The notes below the pieces were generated by a model that was not told the origin of the DNA, made no database searches, and saw nothing but the letters and a program-made list of their open reading frames with translations. 64,000 bases of DNA. Origin: Chiua virens (Eukaryota; Basidiomycota; Agaricomycetes; Boletales; Boletaceae). Below are positions 40,101 through 49,322 of the stretch, in pieces (within the stretch, counting starts at the first letter, position 1; each line of letters begins with the position of its first letter). The DNA lies in the NCBI GenBank assembly GCA_019787685.1, contig JAHNUO010000006.1, forward strand, positions 2,294,001 through 2,358,000, written 5' to 3'. The translations under genes and the position numbers were made by a program.

Positions 40101-43100
40101 TGATCACGTAAATTCGGAACGTGAAGTTGGCACCAGAGACAAATCGCCTACGTACCGTCATGATGATGGTTCTTCTCATCATCAACCTACCCCGGAAACA
40201 GTGCTCAACAATCCATTGGCTAGTCTGAACATCCAATGCGGCGAAGACCTTGGTGAATGGGTCAGTGAATTATAATCCTTTGAAGCCACCAGCCTTACGT
40301 CATCCAGGAGAAGAACTTGCGCAGAAGAGTAGATGGCGCGCGCCAGTGTTATCCTAGCCTATCACTCTAGGTTCACTAATCTGATTATCCTGACAGGGAT
40401 TCGCTTCACCTTTTGACCACCACTTTTGTGCATGTGAATACAACGTATCCGGACGTATAATGAAGAACCACGAACCTCAGCGTCACACCTCTCTCCCCAA
40501 CTTCAGTGCGGTCACCGTGTTCCAAAAGTGCGACATCGGTTTCCAGCGCACATTGGAACAGCACTGTATAGACAGCGATTGTAAATCATGTACGCACAGG
40601 GATAACAGAAAGTGAACTCGCCCTCTGTGTACCGCCTCTGATCAAAATCTGACCCAAACAAGATATTGTCCTGCGTTATGCTTACTGATAAACGACTCGA
40701 ATCACACGTTCTTCTCGAGTCTGACACCTACCCGAATTGTCTGGTTCAGTATCCACGACTCCTGAGGTACATATGCAACACCGAGATGCCTGGGCAAGTT
40801 GCACCAGGATGAAGGTCCAGATGGGTGGTAATGCATTTCGCCCAAAAGCGCCATGAGCAACGACGTCTTCCCCGAACCCGTTGGTCCAATCACGAGATTT
40901 AGCACGCCTTGGTGAAATACGAGATCGTCATGAACACGGAGCGTAAAATGTTTGCTATGCGCCCGAGGAGTTTCTGTACTGGGTTCCGACCTTGTCCATG
41001 AAAACGTGGCTTGAGAGATTCCGATCATGTCGAGAGTCGCATCATTGTCGTCCTCGGGACTAGGAATGCTGTGGTCGATTGCCGCAAGTTCGCAAACTGT
41101 GTCATCCTCGGGACATATTAATTACGGGCAAGTAACAGACAACAAGTAAGCTGATACACACATTTGACAGGAAGGTGTTAATGCGATCAAGGGCGACCTT
41201 GGCTGGATCCCACAGTCAGTCCGCAGCATACGCCAAAAGGATGTACAGAACCTTGGATGAAGCGGGGTATGGAATCGGAGACGATGTGAAGTTGAATCTG
41301 GAAGATATCCATCACTATGAGGTGGATTCATTAGCGTAGGGTTCAAATCATGCGGACTGGTCCTACCTGGCATCGATGAGTATACGATGGATGCTGGAGA
41401 AACTCATGAGAAAAACGAATACAGGATTCAACTTCATCACTCGCCGGTGAGATTCCGTCTGGCGACGAGTGTCTATCGCAAACACGGTTATCTATCAATT
41501 TCTGCTAGAGAAGGTGCATCAACGAACTTACATAAACAGAATATGTGATAAGCATGATAACAAGGGGTATAACGAAGCTGTGAACAAGTTATTGCCCAGT
41601 TTCCACTGGAACAAACAGATAGACGCACTTGACCAAGTTATTCAAAAGTTGAAGCAAGGATCGTTTCCTGATCAATACAAGCTCTTCTGCACGTCGGTCT
41701 TGGATCTTGTCATTGATCTTGCGCTCCCACCCGAAAAGTTTGATCATTCGCAGGATGTTCATAGCTGAGTGAGCTCAATACCGACAACATCCGACGAACA
41801 AAATGGATTTGCACGCACTTTCGCTCACAAGTTGCACCCTAGCATCGGTCTATGGACATCAAGACCACATGCATGTCTTCGAAATGAAAGACACGCACTA
41901 TTTTCATTTTCTCTACCTCCACACTTTGGAACAAGCTCCCGACGTATCCAGGAACTGGAACTAGGCACATCATAGCCGCAGCACCTACCAGAGCACTGTG
42001 TCGTACAGATGGATAAGTGAAGATATCCAATCTGCCCCATTCAACTCACCTCCAACCCAGAATCCTGTAAAGAAAGGCGATGCACAACAAAATCTGCAAG
42101 GGAACGCCAACCACTTCGTCCTCTAAGCACTCTCATGCCTGTTAATGAAAGGTCGGGTGGCGTACCGACAGGAAGAAGTTCTTTGGCTGCGATTACGTTC
42201 GTTAGATCTGTCGTCAGATGGTTGTTTATTGTGCCGATCAGATTAGCTTTGTGACTTGAATCATTCTCGTCTGGAGGTGCATCACAGTTCTCATCGCCCT
42301 GAAGTCGGATCCGTAAGGCGTGCTTGAATACGAGGTCGGAGAGAAGCGCCTCCGTGCGCACGGCCATCCGACTCTATAAAATGACCGATGACCATTTACT
42401 AGGATGTCCTCGCCAGACGGCACTGAATGGGCTCACCAAGACGAAGGTGGACCATTGATGCAAAATGGAGTACAAAGTCGGACCGAGGAAAAGGAGTGCG
42501 ATCCACACTATCGGTTGTATGGTCGCTCCTTTGCCTTGCGTTTCTAGGTACCTGGGCAATGGGGAAGAGCTGAGTGGTGCACATACCAAAGTCAGACTTG
42601 TACCTGAGGAATTGTTCCAACGCGAATGGACTTGCGAGGCTCACGACGACCTTTACCAGTACTATAAACACCAGCATGGCGTATTCTGATGCTACTGACG
42701 ATGTTAATAACGCCAGAACTTGTGTACGACAGTGTTAGACCCACAAAAAGCCTTGACCAAGCCGAAGAAGACATGAGATCCACGAGATCCACGGGACTCC
42801 AGGTACTATACAAACATTAAATATGGTCGTCAGTGGAGGACGAGCACATTCAACTTACGGACGCATTTCGAGTAACTAGCCCTTCGACATGGTCATAATC
42901 AGCGAGCGGAAACAGCGCGTCTGGAGCGAGATGCTGAGATTTGTAGGCTATGCTGATCAATGAGTCGAGCCAGGAATATAGCAGAAGTGATAGCAAGGAT
43001 GTCGTTTGTTCTGGATGAAGCTCTTTTATAAGTGGCTGAAAGAGGTGTTTAAACAAAGAGGGCGGCCTTTTCCAAAGATACGCACCGTGTCGTCCGTAAT

Positions 43101-43680
43101 TCGGTATTCACAGTAACTCGTCAATGGTATGACGATCCCGAGGGCACCGAGTAAGGCAGCTTCCATAGCACTGTACAGATCAAGCTGGTGTGCCGGTTCT
43201 TGATAAGTAAAGAACGGCCAAAGGTCGTGGTAAGCGACCACTCCAAAGGCACCAAGAAATACCATATCCGCGTGGCGAGTGAGCTGGCCAGTGCTTCCAA
43301 AATCGAGCCCGAATACTGAGAGAAGCGTGAGAAGCATCCCATAAACCTGTCATGAGCTTCATCGAAACGGAATATGGCGTTCAAGTCATTCCACCACTTA
43401 CGATGGCGATGTAGAGCTCCATGGATCCTGCCGAGTGGCTCCCTGAGAGCGGGGTAGTAACTTTGTGAGACCATTCGATGGCCGTTGTTATAAAAAGACA
43501 TGCGCATACAACGACTCTGACGACCTTCATGTAGAACACCGTCGATGTGCGGTTCGACCCATGATGTCGGTCTTTGCCACCACGTTTGATACATAGTATG
43601 GTGGAGAAGAACAAAATCTTGAATGATGCCGAGGGAAATATCAATGGAATGAAGTCTATGGCACAGTGTAGCTTGTCCAT
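37101..43680 (-). CDS. ABCC-family (MRP-like) ABC transporter
   Basis: Full-length exporter with two membrane domains and two nucleotide-binding domains. The N-terminal exons (MDKLHCAIDFIPLIFPSASF) encode extra membrane helices (TMD0-like). NBD1 has Walker A VIGPTGSGKTSLLMALLGE, signature TLSGGQK (split by an intron), then RITLARAIYSSAQVLLLDD. The Asp after the Walker B Asp replaces the catalytic Glu, as is usual for NBD1 of ABCC proteins. The linker is Glu/Asp/Thr-rich. NBD2 has VGRTGSGK, SVGQRQIVALARAMVR and LLILDEATSAID with the catalytic Glu kept, across a 15-nt micro-exon at about 37541-37555. It ends LSMVKR plus two residues at 37101. Dozens of short introns. ABCC proteins export organic anions, conjugates or drugs; the substrate here is unknown. 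The exact start is uncertain. Confidence 0.88.
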
Positions 43681-44449
43681 TTCGCGCTTTCCAGTCGAGA
43701 AAACTCGTCAACGAGTCTGGAAGAGAACTGACTCTGAGTCTAGAGTAGTTGATGACTGGATTTCGAAGGAAGTCTCCTTCAAGCGAACAAGGGTGGTGTT
43801 TATAACTTGAACTCGAAAGAAAAGAGATGCGAAAGTGTGAAAGTTGTTTCCCAGTCAATGGTCTACAATGTCATGTTTTAATATCGCAGCGTCCACTGTG
43901 CCTACCGGAAGTTCGAGAGACAGTGTTCTCATGTCGGCGTAGAGTTTTTTGACTGCTGAACCCATACCGCATGCGATTCGTAGTCAGCTGCGGCTGCGCC
44001 GTGATTACCTGAGTGCCGGTAACTTGACTGATTCCAGCTACCCAGCGCGCCGCGACACAAATAACCACCAGGGATCAATCGACCGACGTTAACTTCGTCA
44101 TTGGCAGCAGGGTGCAACTAAATTGCCAAATCGGCAGTCTTATCCACGAACGTCCGCACGCGAGATGACGGTCCATGCTGCATGACCATACCATAGTGCC
44201 AGTGGTTCGATTATAAGTATATCCAGTGGAGTCGAGGAAGGGAAAAAAAGTTCAACGACTGCGCTCAATGTGACAGATCTATTTTCCCGACAATTTTCCG
44301 GATATTTAACTGCAGCCGGCACAGTCACCTTACTAATTTACAGCAGTCATCCACATTAGTGTACTTACCTGTTATCGATTTATCCCTTAGCTATTTTGAT
44401 TTTTTCACCTTGTACCTTTCCATCCAACATATCATTTCTTCCTGCTTGA
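43681..44449. other. Intergenic, ABCC promoter side
   Basis: 5' flank of the ABCC gene up to the rearranged block. No coding feature was recognised. Confidence 0.4.
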
Positions 44450-44580
44450 ACATCACATCATGACACCCCCCTTGGCAAAATACGATACAGTATCCCCTCG
44501 CTCACGATACATAATAATCTAGATCTATCATACTTAAGAGACAATCCCAGTTGCGGCTACCCATCAACAACCCCAACTTG
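44450..44580. repeat. Direct repeat A flanking the accessory block
   Basis: It matches 47632-47760 in the same orientation. The core agatctatcatacttaagag is identical, with a gapped, diverged similarity on both sides (atcccagttg; tatccc). Repeat B carries a 10-bp insertion relative to A. Repeat B lies directly at the 3' end of GET3, so A probably derives from GET3 3' flanking DNA. Confidence 0.75.
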
Positions 44581-44593
44581 AATGGACAAGACT

Positions 44594-45083
44594 TGAAATT
44601 GCTCCACGCGAAGTTTGGTGCGACGCTTCCAGAGCAACACCCGCTCGCGACCACAGTATGACTTGAACCCCTTTGAATACTCGGCCATGGACAGTTGTCG
44701 TTTCGCAGTATCGGCATCGAAACGCGTTCTGCGTTCCTTCCGAGCAGCGAGGTAGCCTAGGCTCTGAAAATAGTAATCGAGAAAGTCTACGATCTTTCGA
44801 TCGAAGGTCATCGCAAATCATCACGAGGAGACCCACAGAGCTGTGCTATGGTGGCTTTTCGCTTCACCTCTGAGCTATCCAGGAGCTCTCTCTCCCAGAG
44901 TTGGAAACCAGACGGCTTCAGAGTCGTTCCGGCTTTCGCTGTGCTCATTTTGATGTCGTCGTTCCAGCCGTGATCACCTTTCGCCGTCATGCGGATGTCA
45001 CGGAGGCCGACAGTTATGCCTTTCGTTGTATCCATGTAAATATCGCGATGGAGTATGTCTGAAGTCTTGTTGGTGTCTGTCAT
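44594..45083 (-). pseudogene. Truncated DBF2 copy (5' part only)
   Basis: Starts with MTDTNKTSDILHRDIYMDTT and keeps the MOB-binding region (KAGTTLKPSGFQLWERELLD) and the intron that follows it. It breaks off at TKLRVEQF, just before the kinase P-loop, and then runs into unrelated sequence. No kinase domain can be made. Changes from the parent are few (Ser to Asn, Glu to Lys, Val to Ile), so it is recent. Confidence 0.88.
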
Positions 45084-45264
45084 GAAAACGATACTTGCAA
45101 ATCGTTGCGATCTGGTTACACAATGCCCCTTGCAATGCCCTACGATTGAACACGACTACCACGTGCCGTCTTATTCCTCACGTGATCTACGCGTCCATTG
45201 CTCTTGTCGATACCCGGTGGAGTTTTCGCCTGTACCCTAGATCGGCCAGAAACGACAGTCCAAA

Positions 45265-45493
45265 ATGCGACGATCGCACGTCGACCTCGCCTCCATCCTC
45301 GCTCTGCCCACCCCCCAGGTAGACCTTCGGCTGCAAGCATACGAAACTTCAACCGGGAACTTTGTCAGAGCCGTCACAAACTATACCAATCGCGCCATCG
45401 CCGAAATCACGAAACACAGGAACACCCAGGAAACCGACAAGAGAAGATTGGCCGAACGAACCCAGGCTGTGGAGACCGAGACGAATCAGTGCA
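45265..45493 (+). pseudogene. Truncated SPC25 copy (first-exon part only)
   Basis: Identical start MRRSHVDLASILALPTPQVD and continues through QAVETETNQC, then diverges. A stop follows within 10 codons. The globular kinetochore domain is missing. Confidence 0.88.
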
Positions 45494-45543
45494 TCATGCT
45501 ACTAATACATGTAATGCATTGATTAACAGTGGACGGTAGTCCA

Positions 45544-47543
45544 TTAACTCATTTCCCGCTGTTTACCCCTCGCTTTTTCACTCATCCCTGCAGTCTGTTT
45601 GGTCCGTGCTGCAAGCCTATCTGCCTTTTTTTTCTTCGATGGCTCAGCCTGCATTGCTATCCTTGCTGACTTTCTTTTTTTCGACGGTCCAGCTTGATCA
45701 TCTGGGTCAGCCTGTGCCACAACTTCAGGCTCAGGTTCAGGGTTTTCGAGCTCCCGCTGAGCATCCACCCTACGCCAAGACTAGAACTGGCTCAGTAACA
45801 TGTTAGAGATCCACTGGAAGAATTTGCATGCCTTATATGTAACATTCTTTGCAGTGGGGTCCAACTTTGACCACCCAATGGGAACAAGCTCATTTGTCAA
45901 CAAATGAACCTTACCCTGCCATTCCTCTGCGACCCCTTTGATTTCATCCTCTTTTGGACCAACAAAGATAATTCCAAATGGTATGTGCTTCAATTGGAGT
46001 TTGGCCTGCACTTTCTGTTGGATCTTTGTTATCTCAGGCTTCATGATGCCTTTCTCTGGTGAGCGATGCTTTGAGGAAATCGTGGCCTGGAAGGCACAAA
46101 TCCAATTATTGAGGACGAGAAAGCCATCAATCCCAGGGTAGTTATCTGGGGTCACCCAGTAGTAGGGGGGTTCTGCACTTTCCAGGTTTTTCAATGGTCC
46201 AGTGATAAGATACCTGTGGTTGGGGGCTCCATCTGGCAACTGCCAGGTTTGGGGCAACTTCAAGTCAACATTGAAGTCTTTAAGCCAATTGCAGGATACA
46301 CTCTTCCTTGCAACCACAAAGCTATGAAACCATGATTCAAAGATATTGCCAGCTGATGTGCATGTTTGACTGTGTTGACTAAGGATCTTGTAGAAGCTCA
46401 ACTTGGATTGATCCTCAGAGACCTGTAGTGCACGCCCTAGAAACTCCCACAGTGTTTTGGTCCCCACATGGACCTCAAACTCACAACGGCTAATCTCTTC
46501 CTTCCCGAGACTTAGTGGTCGCAGGAAAAAAAAGGGGGATGGTAGATCGGCAGGCATAGTCAATGTGTCTTCCATTGCCATAAACTGTGGAGTTCTAGCA
46601 ACTACAGTGCGGGCAACACCCTGGTATGCTCTCTCAATCCAACCATCTAATCTTTTCTGTTGGAGAAACTCCAGCATTATACGTGGGATGTTGCCCCACT
46701 TTTCTGCAAGGGCAACCATACATTTAGGGTCCTGGCCCAATAAGATCCTGATTGTGTGTATGTCAGATAACAACATTGGAAAGTATTACAAACTTACGCG
46801 AGGTTTCGGAGCTCATCCTCTGACCAGATGTCCATAACATAGATTTCAGCACCTTGCTGTTTTTTCCATGCCTTCCATTGTGACTCCTGGGGTGATGTTG
46901 TTTGAATGATCCGAATTTTGTCCCACTTGCCATAGAAAATTCCAGCAGGTTGTTGTACATTATGGTTGGAATCACATAAAGCCCACAAGAAAGTGGGTGC
47001 ATTGGCAAGTGGATTCTGTGTGGTAATGTCGTGGTAGGTGACCTCATAGTGAAAGAGTGCATAGCAGGGGTGTCCATTTGGAAACTGCAACATGACAGCC
47101 TGTTTGGCTCCAAGTCGTCTAACCAGAATGTAAATATCAAATATGGTTTTTCCTGGAGTACACATTACAATTAAGAACCCCAAGCAAACAGATGACTTAC
47201 CAATCCCAGGCTGTCCTGTAACAATGGCCCCATATCTGTAGGCTTCCTTTTTCAACTCTATATATGCATCTTCATACTCTTGGGTGATAAGTATCTTGTC
47301 ACACTTCAAAGGGCCAGCAAAGAAATTTCTGAATGCATTGGAGTATCTTCCAAGGTCAATAAACTTGAACTTCTCTGGACCATCCTCAGAGTCCTTGAAT
47401 GATTTGATGAAAGCATTAGTGTTGCCCCAAGCTTTGGAAGCAAACTCATTGAACAATGATAGTTCTTCCTCTACAGTCAGCAATGCTGGTGGAGGTGTTT
47501 GGTGTTCGATTGACATGGAAGCTTGGGGCTCGAGTGGTGCCAT
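45544..47543 (-). CDS. Crinkler/RHS-type effector-like protein: P-loop NTPase, nuclease-like domain, basic tail
   Basis: Start at 47543 (MAPLEPQASMSIEHQTPPP). A 50-nt intron splits the Walker A motif, which becomes GAIVTGQPGIGKTIFDIYIL. Later come the family motifs IYVMDIWSEDELRNLA and, after a second intron, EKWGNIPRIMLEFL, seen in Crinkler/RHS NTPases. The C-terminal half has YPGIDGFLVLNNWICAFQAT followed by a Lys-rich helix, fitting a PD-(D/E)xK-type core (Asp, then Gln-x-Thr) described for these effectors. The frame would stop after MLLSQF, but an in-frame 45-nt intron (gtggat...gcgtag, with ctaac) joins it to a basic tail with two Lys clusters (SKKRKSAR; PSKKKKADR), ending at 45544. About 620 residues. 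No signal peptide. In this class such proteins are proposed to act on nucleic acid in conflict or host manipulation; activity here is inference. Confidence 0.8.
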
Positions 47544-47567
47544 GGAGTAGTGGTGTAGTGGTGTAGT

Positions 47568-47592
47568 CTAGGGGGTCTAGGGTCTAGGGGCT
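47568..47592. repeat. Short TAGGG-type repeats in the leader of the Crinkler-like gene
   Basis: gtctagggggtctagggtct and following bases form three near-copies of GTCTAGGG about 25 bp upstream of the start codon. They follow two gtagtggt units at about 47546-47566. The function is unknown. Confidence 0.5.
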
Positions 47593-47631
47593 CCACAGCT
47601 AGCAGTCTTTGAATTTGATATTCAACAAGGT

Positions 47632-47760
47632 TCTTGTGCATCACATGACCGCCCATATGATACGGTATCCCTTGTTCGCGATACGTAATAGTCTAGATCT
47701 ATCATACTTAAGAGACATGTCGGATGCAATCCCAGTTGGCCACCATTAACAATCCCAATG
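47632..47760. repeat. Direct repeat B, GET3 3' flank
   Basis: Partner of 44450-44580 in the same orientation. It ends 15 bp from the GET3 stop codon. The two repeats bracket the duplicated segment and the Crinkler-like gene. Confidence 0.75.
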
Positions 47761-47774
47761 TACAAGGCGAAAGC

Positions 47775-49128
47775 TCAGTCGAGGTTCGGAACATATGGTT
47801 CCACGAGCATCTTGCTAAACTCTCTGAGCTTCTGCGGACCACGTACTTCCTCGGTGAGGAGGGGGAGCTGGACGATGTGGAAGAATTCGTCGTAAAGTTC
47901 GTGTGCTTCGGCGAGATACTTTTGTTGCATCTTTTGACGCACTTTGCAGTGCTCGCAGTTGGACGCTGCATCGCGTCGTCAGTGTCGGCGACGTGCAAGG
48001 AAATGAAAGTATATCATACAGTTCTTGGGGAAGAGCAACTGGTTCACGACGATGTTGTGCGTATCGATTTCGTACGCCGTCAGCTCCTGTACGAGACGTT
48101 CCGTCTCATACAACGACAAGAATTCAGAGATACACACGCAGACAAACGTGGTCTTTTCCTGTTCGTACGTTATAACAGCCGAACACGTCGACGACGGGAC
48201 GACGTACCGGATCCTTGAATTGGGTGTTCACTTCGTTAATGACGGCGCGCATCGACTCTAGTTTTGCAAACATGTCTTCCTGAGAGTCTTGCTGCCCGCC
48301 CATCATGGACGACATTTGCCGGATCATGGGGCCAAATTGGCCGCTGAGGGTGCTCAGTTTTCCCAGCGCTTTCTCGAGCACGGTAGGGAACGAGAGGAAT
48401 CGGAGTGTGTGACCGGTCGGTGCGGTATCGAAAACGATGACAGAGTATTCCATCGATTTAACGTGCCTGAAAGGGGCATGAGTGCCTGAGACGAGAAAAG
48501 ATCGGGGGAACGTATACTTCATGATCTCAGCAAAACTCATTGCTTCGTCGACGCCCGGGATGGCAAACGCGAGATCTTGCATCATCGAGCCCATCATGCC
48601 ATTCTGATCCGCTGACGATGGCAGCATGGTAAGGGATTGAAGCACAAAGGAGAGGGAATGGGCATACATTGCTCGACCATCTCCTGAATTGCGCTCGTAG
48701 GGTCAATCTCCATCGCAAAGAGGTTGTCGAACCCGTTGACTTTGGTCGCATCTTTGGAGAACTTTTGACCAAAGGCGTCGGAGAGGTTGTGTGCTGGGTC
48801 CGTGGACTGTGGACGCGATCGCGGAATGGTGAGACGAGGGGAGGAGGAGGAAGAGGAACTTACGATGAGCAAGACGGACTCACGACATTGGGCGAGTTGG
48901 ATGGCGAGTGAACAGGACGTTGTTGTCTTGCCTGTTTGCAGGAATGAACAACGTGTTTTACGACGATTTGAACTGGTGTGTACTCACCGACACCTCCCTT
49001 GCCACCTGCAACGAGTGGAACGTGAACGACCGTCTCGTCGGACGAGTAAGAGACGCACCGCAGAATATCCATTTCAACGATTTCTGATCCAAAACATTCT
49101 GGAGCGTGGGAGGTAGCGTGTCGGTCAT
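47775..49128 (-). CDS. GET3: GET3 tail-anchored protein targeting ATPase
   Basis: Cytosolic dimeric ATPase that hands tail-anchored proteins to the ER receptor GET1/GET2. The start at 49128 gives [20 protein letters not shown]. An intron splits the deviant P-loop, which becomes [20 protein letters not shown]. Then come [16 protein letters not shown] (switch I), [20 protein letters not shown] (A-loop), the Met-rich client-binding helices ([13 protein letters not shown]), and the zinc-binding CEHC in [20 protein letters not shown]. It ends [14 protein letters not shown]. Six or so introns, all frames join. The stop at 47775 lies 15 bp from direct repeat B. Divergent from SRP68. Confidence 0.93.
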
Positions 49129-49322
49129 TGGAAGCAGACGTGAAAAGGTGACGGGCCTGGAAAAAAAGGGCGATGGTCAATGGGATGGTTGCGTGTTCCA
49201 AATTACTCCATCCTAAGCGCGTGGAGCAATAATTATCTCGTACAACTCTCTGTATCATACCATCACGACCGCAAGTAGAGTCTCACACTTTCGTCCCCAA
49301 CCAACATCGGCATCAGTTTACC
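49129..49322. promoter_or_regulatory. GET3/SRP68 bidirectional promoter
   Basis: 194 bp separate the divergent start codons of two ER-targeting genes. A common promoter is likely; no specific element could be named. Confidence 0.5.

Larger units (their letters stand above)
44594..45493. repeat. Inverted duplicate of the SPC25/DBF2 5' region
   Basis: About 900 bp are nearly identical to the reverse complement of 18554-19449. Differences are few: several substitutions and small indels in the former promoter. Both ends break inside coding sequence, so neither gene copy is complete. Confidence 0.92.

Noticed and set aside
41469..41768. 99-codon plus-strand open frame within the ABCC gene
   Set aside because: It is antisense to the conserved ILRMIKLFGWERKINDKIQD exon of the transporter.
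44594..45083. Second functional DBF2 kinase
   Set aside because: The copy ends before the kinase P-loop, so no catalytic domain is present.
47568..47592. True telomeric array
   Set aside because: Only about three degenerate units are present, in the middle of a gene-rich region.
44450..47760. Classical transposon or LTR retrotransposon
   Set aside because: The ~130-bp direct repeats are diverged, one is GET3 flank, and no transposase, integrase or reverse transcriptase is encoded between them.
47724..48218. 164-codon plus-strand open frame at the 3' end of GET3
   Set aside because: It is antisense to GET3 exons that carry clear family motifs (CEHC and the terminal [10 protein letters not shown]).
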